From: Incurvaria masculella
Taxonomy: Eukaryota; Arthropoda; Insecta; Lepidoptera; Incurvariidae
NCBI GenBank assembly: GCA_946894095.1
Contig: OX335651.1
Location: forward strand, 22,501-86,500
Direction of reading: 5' to 3'
Length of the DNA stretch: 64,000 bases
Shown: piece after piece, positions 13,301 through 28,300 of the stretch
Numbering within the stretch: the stretch's first letter is position 1
How the letters are laid out: the number at the start of each line of letters is the position of its first letter
Notes under the pieces: model-generated
Databases searched by the model: none
Told to the model about the DNA's origin: nothing
The model's input: only the letters and a program-made list of their open reading frames with translations
Translations under genes and position numbers: made by a program

Positions 13301-16300
13301 TTCTTAATTTTATTAATGTAATACAATGCCTACAAAGGCACATAACTAAGTATATATAAATATATGTTTTTTATAGATATGCTTACTTATACGATTTTGG
13401 TCTTTACCATAGAAATAGGATGTACAAGAACAACAAAGTCTGATAGCTGGCGAGACAAAAATCGAAATGCAACAGTATAGGTGCACTGTAAATGTGTTGG
13501 TGAAAAAGAGTGTTGCTAATTCCCGCATCCAAAATTATCGATATCGATATTTATTGGATGTGCATGTGCACCAACATTTGTAAAATAAAATATTAAATAA
13601 AACCATTTTAAAATCCCTTTAACTGGTAAGCACGCGACTCATCTGAGGGCGAGTAGCTGTCATCCGCTAAGTAGAAAAAAGCTGTAGACATTTTATATAC
13701 ATAAATGTACACATAGCGGATGACCCCTACTCGGATAAATATTTTTCGTATTCGTTCCATTCGCACAAAGACAGGGGTCTACTTATGAAAGCGAAAACGA
13801 GAAGTTCTCGTGTTCGTTTCTGTAAAATCTATGTAGAAAAAAGGCATCTTTTTTCTGCATAGAAAAAATACGTTGTCAAGTTATTGTGCCGAGGCTATTA
13901 GTACAACATCATTGATTGATAGAGCATTATACAGTATGTTCGACACATCGGCCGACAACATTAATTTATAGGTAAGTGGGGTAATTTGTAAGGTTTTGAC
14001 CCATGATATCTTTTGTCAGATGTCACGTGGTAACGAGATAAGATTTTTTTTCTTTATTTTTGAAATTTTCCGATATTCCGGCTTTGCACCCTTGCAACTT
14101 ATTTGTTTTATGATGTTGTCAGGACAAAAAAAATAAAAAAAGTATCAGCGACATCTACATTTGAAGCATTGTTATCCGATTTTGAAAAAGATCTAAAAAC
14201 GTTTTTCGTCGTGACATTCGTTGGAAGCAGGATTTCCAGATTATTTTCAAAGTCTTATTACAAGCTTGTTTTTAAAAATGTTTTTACTATTTTTTTTATT
14301 GATGACTGGTACTTTTTTTGGTGCAAACGCCTGTAGCCTAGTGGCGCGGGGACTTGCCTAGCATACCAGAGTTCTGGGTTCAAATGCTCGCACCGTTTAC
14401 GCACCACTTTATTTCTCATTCTGAGTTGGAAAGATGCATTTCGTCAAGAAAGGAGCTGCTCCATGGTTCGGAATCCACGTGAAACTGTAGGGTTTAAGCC
14501 CGTCCGGGTTGGTACCATGGCATTGAATTAAAATATGGTCGAAGCGGCAATGAAGAGTGTTTTCACACAGGGGAAGTTCCTGGCATGGCACCTAATTACT
14601 TCGGAAATGTGGTGTGTTGGGCTTATATCATTACGGTAGTTGTGTGGTATTAGCCATATATGTCAGGTTGCATAAATATAAAAAAAAACAGAAAATCCTT
14701 TTTGCTTTTTAACAAAGCAAAATTTCGCCCAAAGCATATGTACTTTTGTGTGGTTATCGACAAATTTACATTTTTGTTACGATATAATAGTGCCATGCTC
14801 CGATATTTCATTTAAATTTGACAGGTTGTCAAAGGTTGGAAGGTTTTTTTTATTATTGTGCGTGCGTGGCTACCTTCTGGGATGATATTAAGTGACTTAT
14901 TTTATAGTCATTGAATGTAGTTCTAGTAATTGAAATGTAATAATGTGGCAGCTCTCTAGAAAAACATAATTTGATAAAATTTTGTCCACTATTTCTCTCC
15001 ATAGTTGCGAGTACTCCTCCTAGTGAGTACTTACGCTTTTTTCAACAATTCAATACAAATAATTGGACATAGAAATTTTAGGGAATAGGGAAATTCAGAA
15101 ACAATCAATTGCTTCGTTATACTGGCCGGCAAGATTTTTTTTAATAAAATAAAAAAAAGTTTGTAAAGAAAAATAATTGAAATGCTAATGTGTCAATTTC
15201 GATCTGAAAAAAAAAATATACTTTTCTCTAGATTACCAAATGGTAAAAAGTTTGTCTCTTCCAATAACATTTCAAGTAATTGGTAGTTTTCGAAATAATG
15301 CAATCCCAGCACTTAGCTGGCTCTGATTACAAACACCAAATTAACGATCATATTTTTACTCATTTCGAAAAATAGGTGGCTTCAACGTCCATCAATAACG
15401 TTTAATGGGAGTCAGATAGGAATTAAAAGACCATCTTAAATTAAAAGAGCTGTGAGCAAGAGAGATTTTTTGTAATCTGTGACGTGGACTCTAGCCACTT
15501 AATAATGTGCCCAATTGCATAAAACTCATCCAGCAGGGTACTAACGTAAAGAATGATATCATAAAAATAATCTTGAAATAGATCCAAAATAGTTTCAATA
15601 TATATTATCCCGTGAAAGGAGTGGCGACCTAACCGCACGGCGATGCGGCGCGCGGCGACTGATTCGCGTGGTGATCTGTAAAAAAATATCGATTGTCAAA
15701 CAAAGGTCTCTGTCAAGCCCTAGCGAAGTAAAATATTTTCTCACGTATTCAAAATATCCTAAATGTACGCAGGAAATGTTATAAATTATATAAATATTGA
15801 TAAAAGGAAGCGTAATTTACAATTACAGTTACTTTATTTGCAGAGTTTCGGCTTATATTACAAGAAAATGGGTAAGGTTGATATTTCGTTTTTACCCTTT
15901 AAAAGTGTATTTCTCTCGGTTATGGCGATGGTTCACCTCAAAATCCGTAAAGGCACAGGTAACGATGGCTTCAACACTGCTTTCTTTAAGGAATACTTAG
16001 AAATAGTCGAGATATTTCGAAAAAACGTTTGACATTTTATGTGTTTGTACACTGCGTGGTGATCACGATTTTGAAAGTGGTCTCATCGGGAATTATGTTC
16101 CATCCCTCTCTAATTCATCGGTAGTGATATTTGAAACCGACTCTCGCTCCCACACTCTGTTCGTCTTGTAAGCGCGCTGCGCGCGCATGCTAGGTCTATG
16201 GTCTTTACACATATTTTGTTATTGAGATATATATATAGTTTTAAGATGTAATGTATTTGTGCTGCAATTTACTGTACTTAATGTTTATGTTTATGTGAGA

Positions 16301-19300
16301 ATTGTTTTTGGAAATAGTCTTACCTCTTTTTCCGTATAATTTTACTCTTCTGTGTTAAATTGTCTATTTCTGTTTATTCTCCTAATAAACAAAAAATTAA
16401 AAAAAATGCCTTCGTCGCATTTTCTTTTATTTCATCGGTGCTCGAAAATCTCTTTCCACGAAGGGGTAATTTAAGTTTTGAGAACATGAAAAAGTCACAT
16501 GATGCCATATCCGGAGAATACGGTGCCTGTTGGATTGTATTTACAGTATGTTTGGTCAAATAATCGGTCACGATGCGCGCTTTGTGAGACGGAGCATTGT
16601 CATGGTTCAAGATCCATGAGTTGTTTTGCCACAATTCCCGTCATTTTCTACGCACAGCATCTCTCAAACGCTTAATTACGGCCAGGTAGTACTCCTTATT
16701 GACTGTTTGACGATTTTCGAGTACGATTTCTTGAACTTTTTCGACGTTATCATCGGTAGTTGATGTTGAAGGGCGTCCACGACGAGGTGCATCCTCAACT
16801 TCTTTGAGACCATTTTTTAACCACGAATACAACTCGTATACTCTTGTTTTTGAGAGAGCAGAGTCCCCGTAGGCTTTTTGTAGCATTTTGAATGCATCAG
16901 CACAAGAGATTTCGTTGGAAACACAAAACTTCAAACAAATTCTTTTTCAATATTTTTTCCATTTTGAAATGCGACGAACTTCAAAGACTTGATTGATATA
17001 AACAGACGCCAAACAATTACTAATGACATTTAATACTTGACATTTGGCAGGAGTGTCAGGGAAAGGTGTACCAACCTGAGAAAAAAAAATATTCGAATCG
17101 GTAAAGCGTTTTAAATTCAAACTCCAAATTCCCGGAATGTATTGATCATAGTGTATATCGGACTCAATATCACTAACAAACTAAACACTTCATAACTGTA
17201 GGTAACGAAAGTATTATAATAAAAGCACAAGATCCACCACCTAACTATTTCGTTGAGCGTACAAGCGCTTTCTACATAGACCGAGCGAGAATTCTGAGAA
17301 TGGCTGCGGGGAAGGCGCGGACGCAAACAAGCCGTTGCTAAGGTAACGAACAGTTACAGAATAGAAGTGAATGGAGGTGTCGTGTCTGGTCAGTCTTGGA
17401 GAATGTACCTCAACCCGATTAAAAAAGTACTACGTAAATATCAGGTACACAGCACCCGTAATAGTAGAGCATGTATGAAAATATATGTATGTACACAGGT
17501 GAAGCGAAAGAAGTATGGCGTGTTGAAACCGTACGGCGCTCCATCGAGCGGTGTGGTAGTACGGTGTGGTATGGTACGTGTACGATGTAGCAAGCTACCG
17601 ACAGAGTGAATAAAGTGGAGACGCACCCTGTCGGCACCGACGACGACGGCGCTGATGGGGCGACTGCGCATGAGCGCCGCCACCATGCTGTCCACCAGCA
17701 GCGTGGCCGGGATGTTCTCGTGCACCAGCTCGTACGCGGTGAGCCGTGTGTTGGAACCGTACGGCACTCCATCGAGCGGTGCGGTGGTATGGTGTGGTAT
17801 GGTACGTGTACGGTGTAGCAAGCTACCGACAGAGTGAATGAAGTGGAGACGCACCCTGTCGGCACCGACGACGACGGCGCTGATGGGGCGACTGCGCATG
17901 AGCGCCGCCACCATGCTGTCCACCAGCAGCGTGGCCGGGATGTTCTCGTGCACCAGCTCGTACGCGGTGAGCCGTGTGTTGGAACCGTACGGCACTCCAT
18001 CGAGCGGTGCGGTGGTATGGTGTGGTATGGTACGTGTACGGTGTAGCAAGCTACCGACAGAGTGAATGAAGTGGAGACGCACCCTGTCGGCACCGACGAC
18101 GACGGCGCTGATGGGGCGACTGCGCATGAGCGCCGCCACCATGCTGTCCACCAGCAGCGTGGCCGGGATGTTCTCGTGCACCAGCTCGTACGCGGTGAGC
18201 CGTGTGTTGGAACCGTACGGCACTCCATCGAGCGGTGCGGTGGTATGGTGTGGTATGGTACGTGTACGGTGTAGCAAGCTACCGACAGAGTGAATGAAGT
18301 GGAGACGCACCCTGTCGGCACCGACGACGACGGCGCTGATGGGGCGACTGCGCATGAGCGCCGCCACCATGCTGTCCACCAGCAGCGTGGCCGGGATGTT
18401 CTCGTGCACCAGCTCGTACGCGGTGAGCCGTGTGTTGGAACCGTACGGCACTCCATCGAGCGGTGCGGTGGTATGGTGTGGTATGGTACGTGTACGGTGT
18501 AGCAAGCTACCGACAGAGTGAATGAAGTGGAGACGCACCCTGTCGGCACCGACGACGACGGCGCTGATGGGGCGACTGCGCATGAGCGCCGCCACCATGC
18601 TGTCCACCAGCAGCGTGGCCGGGATGTTCTCGTGCACCAGCTCGTACGCGGTGAGCCGTGTGTTGGAACCGTACGGCACTCCATCGAGCGGTGCGGTGGT
18701 ATGGTGTGGTATGGTACGTGTACGGTGTAGCAAGCTACCGACAGAGTGAATGAAGTGGAGACGCACCCTGTCGGCACCGACGACGACGGCGCTGATGGGG
18801 CGACTGCGCATGAGCGCCGCCACCATGCTGTCCACCAGCAGCGTGGCCGGGATGTTCTCGTGCACCAGCTCGTACGCGGTGAGCCGTGTGTTGGAACCGT
18901 ACGGCACTCCATCGAGCGGTGCGGTGGTATGGTGTGGTATGGTACGTGTACGGTGTAGCAAGTTACCGACAGAGTGAATGAAGTGGAGACGCACCCTGTC
19001 GGCACCGACGACGAGGGCGCTGATGGGGCGACTGCGCATGAGCGCCGCCACCATGCTGTCCACCAGCAGCGTGGCCGGGATGTTCTCGTGCACCAGCTCG
19101 TACGCGGTGAGCCGTGTGTTGGAACCGTACGGCACTCCATCGAGCGGTGCGGTGGTATGGTGTGGTATGGTACGTGTACGGTGTAGCAAGCTACCGACAG
19201 AGTGAATGAAGTGGAGACGCACCCTGTCGGCACCGACGACGACGGCGCTGATGGGGCGACTGCGCATGAGCGCCGCCACCATGCTGTCCACCAGCAGCGT

Positions 19301-22300
19301 GGCCGGGATGTTCTCGTGCACCAGCTCGTACGCGGTGAGCCGCGCGCCCTGGTTGTACGGCCGTGTCTCCGTGCAGTACACGTGCTCTGTAACCGCATCC
19401 GTATATACAAAACGCCACACAACTTTTGTGTTGTTCATTTATCATCCATAGGCAGTCCATAGAATTCCGAATTGTCATAATATACCATTTGCCAGTTCAA
19501 CAAAACATAAATAAATGAAGGAACGGTTTTTTTTTTACAACTTCCACTTAGACTAAGTTTACAAAGGCGTTTATTTTATTTATTTATTTTAGGAAACTAA
19601 ACAGCATACATGACTAATTATATTAATATACTTAAGGCGGCCCAACCCGGCGGGCCTAACTCATTCGCGGGCACGGTACAAAACCGTGCGGTTGCGCTCT
19701 GGGACCTTCTCTGTTTCAAAGAATAAGACAGGCTCCGTGATGAGGAAGATGCAACATGTCCACAAAAAAGACAATGTGCATAGTGTATGATTTGGTAAGA
19801 TTCACGAACATTCTAATTACAAAACGACTTATAGCTAAAAGTAAACCACGACCGCTGTAGTCAAAAATCTAACAAAAACCAAATAGATCATAAATCTTGA
19901 TTAAATAAGCTATGTCTGATGACTAATCTTTTTACGATGTTCTTACTTTATCATTGTGTAATCCACCTCCAAACTTATTGTATAAAACGCGCGAAAAATT
20001 CGAACTTTCGGACCTTATAACTTAGAAACCAAACACAATTTTACAATGCCAATGGTCATCAGACATCTAGTTCGATCAAATAAAGCTATTTTGAGCAAAA
20101 TTTTGGATCTCTGACAAGAAAAATATGGGCGTGATCTTCTTTCCCCTTTTGTATGGGGAGATGAGCGGGTTGGGCCACCTTAAAGAACTTACTCTAAGAA
20201 CATATACTTAAAATTACAAATTATTAATAAGCCAATGACAAAGTTACACATTCCCGATTTCCCCCTGCAACTGCGCTAGACGCCGAAGCAGCAGTGGCGC
20301 CGTGAATCTTAAAGCAAAACTAAAATGTTGGAAATGTATGATTGGATGGATGGATGGAATTGAGAGGGTAATGAGGTGTTCGAATTTCATACAATGGCTC
20401 GTGCCTGTTTCCTCAGTGAAATTAATTATTACATAATTAATTAATATTCATAAATACTCAATAGGTAAGTAGGGCGCGGTGCGTGCGTTCGCGTGTCTTG
20501 TTATGAGCGCGCAGCGCTGGACGCCCGCGGCAGCGAGTGCCGCGTTCTCTTGTCGTACTGTGTGCATATAGGAGTCAGTAGCTACCCGCGCATAACATCT
20601 TTTCTCGAAAAGGAACATCTTTAGTTCGATTTATTTCGATCGATTTCATGTTTATTTGTACGAAAGACAAAAGGGTGTATTCGACCGTCGATCTTTTTTA
20701 GGGTTCCGTACTTAAAGGGTGCCAACGGCACCCTATTACTAAGCCTTTGCCTTCCGTCCGACCGTCCGTCTGTTACAGGATGTATCTCATGAATCGTAGG
20801 CAGCTGATATTTTCACAGATGTGTATTTATTTTGCCGCTATAACAGCAATAATGAAAAATAATAAAAATTAAGGGGGGCCCCAAAAAAACGCGGTTTTTT
20901 TTTAAATCTTGCAATTCTTCTTGCATCTTGCTACTTGCTTCTTGTAATCTGGTCTCATTTGAATACTGTCGCAACAGTACATTTTCATACATTTAAAATT
21001 TTAATAACTTTTTAAAGGCATTGCGGCGGATTCAAATATAAAAATAACATAAAAAGTGTGTTCCATATCGAATTTAAATAACGTAGTTTGAAAAAAGATT
21101 GACGACATTCACCCGAGCGGCGCTTCTAAACTTCCAAACTAACAGGATCATTCGCTGGGCTAGTCTGAAGATCAAAATAAGTAACGCCGTTATTTTGAAT
21201 TTTGGACATTCACCCAAGCAGAGCTTTTAAGCTTCAAACTTCACAGGATCTTCCGCTGTACTCATCTGAAAATTTTATCAAAATCGATCGCGACGCCGCG
21301 CCGTTATTTCATTTTGGACAATCACTAGTGGAGCCTCTAAACTTCCAAAGATGAATTTGAGCGGAGCTTGTAAACTTCTAAGATTCACTTGAGTGGAACT
21401 ATTCGTTATTATTTACGTATTCAATTGACAGCAGCTTGACGGAGACACTGTATTTACACTTTATTTTTTTAACCGACTTCAAAAAAAGGAAGAGGTTCTC
21501 AATTTGTCTGAATCTTTTTTTTTTATAAGTGCATAATATCTGTACATTCTAATAGAAGAAATATATATATGTCGCCGCAAAACATCCGTCCTGGACCTTG
21601 TCCCCTATTGGTATAAATTACAACTTCAAAGAAACACTAATGTGTTTTCTTACAAACGTTTGCTTCGCCTCCACAAGAGTTGGCAGCAACTACATTATAT
21701 ATTTTTTTTGTTTATTAAGGTTCGCTAACGTACACGTACAATTTACAAAAGGAGATGTGTCATTGGGAAATCTGCCTTCCGCTTAGATAACCATGCTATT
21801 AAGTTAAAAAGTTATTAATGAGTTGCAATGATATTGAAATTGGACCATGATAAAGTGTTAAATTAATAAAACTTATTTAAGCATCTCGGTCGATTCTATT
21901 TTTGCTCTAAATAACAAATTACGTAATCATTCCTTTTCTCACATTACGTGTTCAGAATATTACAATTACTTTAAAAAAATATATTGCTTTCTTTTAATAG
22001 ATCACAAACACTATTGTGATAGGAATTGATGATTCCAATTATCTTTAATTATTTGTAATACTGTTATCGAAACTTGGTTAAACTGTAAATATTACTATTG
22101 TGAACACATTGATTTGACCAGTTACACCGGGCCGCGTGGTGGCATTCGGGATTTGAACGAATAAACAGAAGGTTGTGTGCACTCGTATTAATTTATTATT
22201 TCACCCAATAAGATTGAATATGAAGGATCCAGATGGTGACGGCGCACCTGACCCACCACTGGGGCAAGACAGTCTTCCAGACCAGGACCATGGTCTCCCT

Positions 22301-25300
22301 GCTGCTTCACTACATATGTAGTATAAAACAAAGTCGCTTTCTCTGTCCCTATGTCACTATATCCCCATGTTCGCTTAAATCTTTAAAACTACGCAACGGA
22401 TTTTGATGCGGTTTTTTTTAATAGATAGAGTGATTAAAGAGGAAGGTTTATATGTATAATAACATCCATTAAATAGTGGAGAAATACTGTTATTTTTGAG
22501 GTTTCCAATGTGATGTCGTAATAAATTACATTTTTTCCGCTTACATTGCAAACGCAGGCTGAATCCTACGAGATTTATCGAAATAATGTACTAAGTATTG
22601 TACACATTGAAAAAGTCTACAGAAAACTCCGCGATGGTATATGTCTATCTCTTATGGATATGCCACAATAAAATTGCTTTGTCATTAACTTTTTACGACA
22701 AATAATGGCTAATTTTCGAGGCGGTTTCAACCAATACAGCATTAATCCTTATCCAATTAAATACTATTCACGATAGAACAAAATGATGTAGCACAATTTT
22801 ATAGAACACATTATTATCTATAAAAAATGTCGCGACAGCATACATCTAACTATTATAGTTATGTCACAATAAGTGTGCATTTATTTTAAAATAAAAATTT
22901 AAATACCGCCGCTAGAAAAGGCTCTTTATTTGTACCTAGATATGAATCCTTAACAAAATAAATAAATTCTTATTTAAGACTGTTTCAATTCCTTTTATAT
23001 TACTTTTTGAATTATTCGATTCCGACATTTCATTCGAAAGATATCATGAGTTTAAAAATTAGAAAAAACTTCCCTTTGGCAAACTATGCGTTTTAGAGTT
23101 TGTAGGCGTCACTCAGAGATACGGGAGGGGAGTCAGTCGGCTCCCTACGCAGCAGCCGTGTGCGGAATTTAAGAAATTGTCGCTTGATAATATTTTGTCG
23201 TTTGATGATAATTAGTTTAGTAGGTAACTAAACGCATTCAAAAAGTTCTTTTCAGAACTAGACCCATTAATATATGTTGTACATTTAGTTATCCTAAAAA
23301 ATAAGTGACTTAAATAGTTTTTATGATTTTCGATTAAATACTTTTTAGTTGTAGGTTATAGTAGTAGATGTAGGTAGCTAATAACAGTTAAACATGTTTG
23401 AAAAATGTTACGGCTTTTCACGCGGCAGGAAGATACACTCTCCAAAGACATTCTCAAAAGCCGTAACATTTTTCAAACATGTCTAACGACCGCGGTAATC
23501 TCCAAAGTATCATAATAACAGTTAAGCTAATTATTTAGTGAAAAATAAAACAACATCAAATAATGTTTACTCCCTGGCTTTAACTCAATAAATTATTTAT
23601 TTAATGGCTTTGTTTTGTGGTTATGACCTTTTTAAAATAATTAATAGTATGAAAAATACATAAAAGTAAAAAATACAAAAAAATAAAAAAAATACAAAAA
23701 AAATAAATTCACAAAATTTGTTATTTTTATTTCAAATATTTCAATGTAGGTTTATGCTCTTTTTTTAGGAACTCTACGTAATAAGGGGTTTATTTGTGTA
23801 TCATTGTGTCAAAATAATATTTTTTCAATTATATTATGCCCGTGCAAAGCCGGGGCGGGCTGCTAGTCATATATAAAAAATAAATATATTTATCATGGAT
23901 ATCATTGTCAGAACTAAACCAAATTTAAAGTGGACCACTCGGGAAGCACCAGCTTTTAAATAAAAAAATTACTATCAAAATCTGTTCACCCAGGCGAAAG
24001 TTCTGAGGTAAACATAAAAAAAACATACAGGCGAATTGAGAACCTCCTCTTTTTTTGAAGTCGGTTAAAAATCGAAGTGATCGCTATGGGTCGATAGTTG
24101 GAAGGGTTTGCTGGGTCGCCCTTTTTTTGGTAACGGTTGGACCGAGCCTCTCTTCCAACAAGATACCCCGGGAACGATACCCCGGGAGAAGGAAAGGCGG
24201 AAGAGACGGGTTAATATCGGTGTTAACTCAGAGGCACACTTCTTGAGTACACTGCCAGGAATGCTGTCAGGACCACTACTCTTCGACGTGTCAGAACACG
24301 AGCGTTACTATACTAGTGCACTCACTTGTTCAAAACCCGATACGCTACCAGTGTAATAAACCAGATAAGAATAATAATTACAGCACTAAATGGCGCAAAC
24401 GTCTTGGGTTATCACTCACAAAACAAGGCTTCAGCAGTATTTGCAGATTTTAATGAAAATAAAATATCATTTGCAGACTACTGGGCTACTCCAGAGATTA
24501 TTAAATCCAAGGAACATTTGTTATTATTTTATGATTTATTAAAAATAAGTAAACACAATCATTTGAGAAAATATGTGTCTCTATACAGAATTTTTTTTAA
24601 GAAGGTATCATTCTGTGCAAAACAAATTAATTTGAGAAATAAGCTCTTAGCCTCTGGTAATATGATGAAAACCACCTGGGATATTATAAAATCAGAAACG
24701 GGCAAATGCCCTCCCTCTAAAGGAGTGGATTTTGAGCTTAAAATAGGAGATGAGTTAATAATTGAGCAGGTAGCTGTAGCGAATGTATTTAATAAATATT
24801 TTTCCAAAATAGCCCAGGATACAACTAAAACTTTGACTACAAGCACATCTAAAGCATTAGAATATGTCTTAAAATTTTGCCCAAGGGATAAAAGCTCTGC
24901 CCCTTTCAAGCCAGTAACATATCTAGAAATAAAGACCATAATAAACAATTTAAACCTTAGCGGTCACAGGACCTCTGGAATATCTCACCACATTTACTAA
25001 AATCTATTGGTCATGCCATCATTGAACCATTAAAAATGTGGTTAATGAATGCAAAAGAGAAAGTTCATTTCCAGACTCTTTGAAGATAGCAAAGGTCATC
25101 CCTCTGTACAAAAAAGGTGCTCATTGTGACATTTCAAATTATCGCCCAGTATCACTTTTACCGATTTTCAGTCAAATGTTTGAAAAAGTAATAGAGATGA
25201 GACTCAATAGTTTTCTATCCGAAAATAATATATTAAATAGTAAGCAATATGGTTTTCGTAAGCGTATGTCTACCAGTGATGCTATACCTGCTATGGTAAA

Positions 25301-28300
25301 ATCAGTAATGACAGCTTTGGACGGATTCAAACATACCTATGGTATGTTTTGGGAACCTATCCAAAGCATTTGACTGTGTATATCACAACATATTGATGAT
25401 AAAATTTTATCATTATGGTATTAGAGGAAAGGAATTCGATTTGTTAAAATCATACTGTCGTAATAAGCAGCAGATTTGATATGTGCAAGGTACAAAATCA
25501 AACACAGAACCCATCAGCATGGGAATACCACAGGGGTCTATTTTGGGTCCTTTGCTCTTCCTCATCTATGTTAATGATATTTCTGGTTACATATCGAACA
25601 ATGTACAATTGGTGATGTTCGCTGATGATATTTCTCTTGTTTTAGATAAAATAAAAATATAGATTTTTGCGGGAGTCTCTTGTAACTACTATTGCTTCCC
25701 TACAGTCATGGTTTCAGAGTAATAATTTGCTTTTTAATGTTAACAAAACCAATTTAATGCACTTTGCTCCAGGAACAAATAGACGTATGCATATAAATAA
25801 TACAATGGTCAACGATATGTCCCTAAATATGGCAAATGAAATCAACTTCCTGGGCATGGTGTTTGATAGTAAGCTAACATGGAAAGCACATATTATATAC
25901 AAGGTGGTCCAAAAATCGTGGACCAAACGAAACAGGGAGGTAGAGGGGGTTATTTGTAGTAAAAAATCTCTCCGTGATAGGGGTCTTGATCTATTTTAAA
26001 GTTATGACTATTTGAATGTTTTTGAATAAAATTCCAAAATTAATAAGAAATAGGCAATTAAAAAAAAGGGGGCAACTTAAAAATAATAAATTGTGTATAA
26101 TTCGTTCTGGAAAATTTATCATTACTACAAAAATGCTTTTGTAACAGTTGCTATCACTATTTAATACTAATTGCAATTTATTCGATATTTTTAAGCGTTA
26201 CGAAAAAATATAAATAAATGTATGACATTACTGTGAAAAAAAATGTACTACAAAAAATTACCTGTTATCAAAAAAACTTGCCTATTTAATGCTGAATAAA
26301 ATGTGGTTTTAAACCCTCTTCAGTGACTTAATATTCTAGGACAAGTACATAATTGTACAATTTATATTAATTTTATTTTGACATTGACACTGCAATGGTC
26401 TTTTTTAATAGTATTTTGTATATATTTACTATATTATATTGACTTGATACACTTTATCTGTATCAAAATTGACGAGGGCTCTGTACACCCGACATAGCTA
26501 TTAAGTTGACGATGGCGTTTACACCCGAAAAACCTTGTAATAAACACTCAAAATGAATCATTATTAGGTTCTTAGGTTAAATAATTTATAATTTATGACT
26601 TTTCACAATGTGGGTTTTTGTTTCCTCGTAGTTCTTAGTTCTTTGCCTTAGACCGTTCTACCAATGCAAGTTTGGCAGTAGCATTTATAAACTAGGAGGT
26701 CGCGACAAAAATGGTAACGATAACGTAAATGGCTGAAACTGGGTTCACGTGATAAAGACCAACCCTCTGAAGCTAAATGTGTCTGTCTGCCTGTCCCAAG
26801 TGGTTGCGTTATATAGATAAGGCGATTGAAAAGGTAGTTATTGTGACAAACAATATATATGATGAGGCAAATGGATGTAAATGACGAATTATCAGTACAT
26901 ACTTGCTTAGCAATACAAAAACTGAACAAATATTTGGGTGCATTTCGTAGTTATAGGCGATTTAGGTTACAGATATAACTTTAGGTATATTTAAGTATTT
27001 AATTAAAAAACCGACTGGTTATTGTTGCATAATTAATAGATATCAATGTTTCCAGACAATCACTATATTCATCAGCAGGTACATACCAGCATCTATTTTA
27101 TATAGGCAATCTAGATAACGCTACCACTTGGCGCAGGCAGACCGACATATTTAGCATCAAAAGGTTGGTCTCTAACATGTGAAACCAGATTCAGCCATTT
27201 ACCTTATCGTGACCAAAAATGTCGTGACCTCCCGTAATATTAGGTATGAAATCATAATTGTGTTATATTAGTGTGGACGAAAAAAAAAGAAAAAAAACAT
27301 ATCTTATAGACTAGTGAAGTTTCTTTGCGGGTTCTTCTTCACTAAGTTGATCGAATCCGCGGATCAATCAAATTGTGACATGACTTAGTAGTAGTAGAGT
27401 AAACCCACCGAGCTTGTTAGCGGCGTGCAGCGACCGTATGACGCCGAGGGCGGTGCCATAGCCGGCCGTCGCTAGGGAGCCCGTGTTGCAGTGCGTAAGC
27501 ACGCGCACCACGCCCCCCGCAGCCTCGCCCCGCAGTATAGCGTCACGGCCGTGCCTTCCGATCGCCTCGTTGTCTCTGATGTCCTTGTCGAGCATGCCCT
27601 CTATGTTCGTGATGAAGCTAAAACCGCATAACATCTCACTTTTGGACGAGGTCAGAGCAGGTACCATCGAAGACATACATCCTGTAGCACCCTACGGTAG
27701 GGTTTGTTTTACACGTGTGGCGTGCCCCGTCCCCCGCCGACCGGTCTTCCGGCAGGTCGTCCTACCGCAACCCGCTCGACCGACTCGATCCCCTCCTCCC
27801 GCTTCACCTCCGCACGATGCGAGCGCTTCATAGAAATGGAAGTTGGAATGTGCTACTGGACTTTCGAATGAGACAGTACATATAATGAGTGGTTGACTCC
27901 TTAGTCATCATGTTGACTGAACCATTGCCGGGTTTGCGAGACTTTGCGATCAAGCAGATACCTGTATTTGACGCTGATCATTTATTGAATAGTTACAGCT
28001 CTCTCGATAAGTTAACTACAAGGTCCGTCACTTGAAGTGTTACCAATTGAAAATTATGTTATTTGGTTAACTAAAGTACGGTTTATTAAATTTTCTATCA
28101 AAATGCTAAAGAGAACAATGAATTTTAAGACAATCATTGTTATTGTTCCATATAGCCTTCTTTGGCATGGATGATGGCACCAAGTCTTCCTGCAAAGGCA
28201 GTGCAGGCTGCACGAAGATGGGTTTGCGGTATCATGTTCCATTCCCGACGGAGCGCTGCCTTAAGCGTATCCACACTTTAATATTTTTTGTTGACACGGC

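Larger units (their letters stand above)
21468..24068. repeat. Inverted AACCGACTTC repeats bracketing a Helitron
   Basis: AACCGACTTCAAAAAAAGGA at 21468 and its reverse complement ending near 24068 share a GAGGTTCTCAATT block. The same terminal motif occurs at 35860-36055 and 49000. It may be one element split by the Helitron, or two independent copies facing each other. Confidence 0.5.

Noticed and set aside
11106..19222. Possible CRISPR-like arrays
   Set aside because: The repeats are contiguous, exon-derived and have no unique spacers; the genome is eukaryotic.
17419..19422. Two overlapping minus-strand ORFs of about 665 aa and many 70-75 aa plus-strand ORFs
   Set aside because: They are products of a 228-bp repeat lacking stops in several frames. 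Only the exon-5 frame has meaning, and only within the genuine exon unless alternative donors are used.
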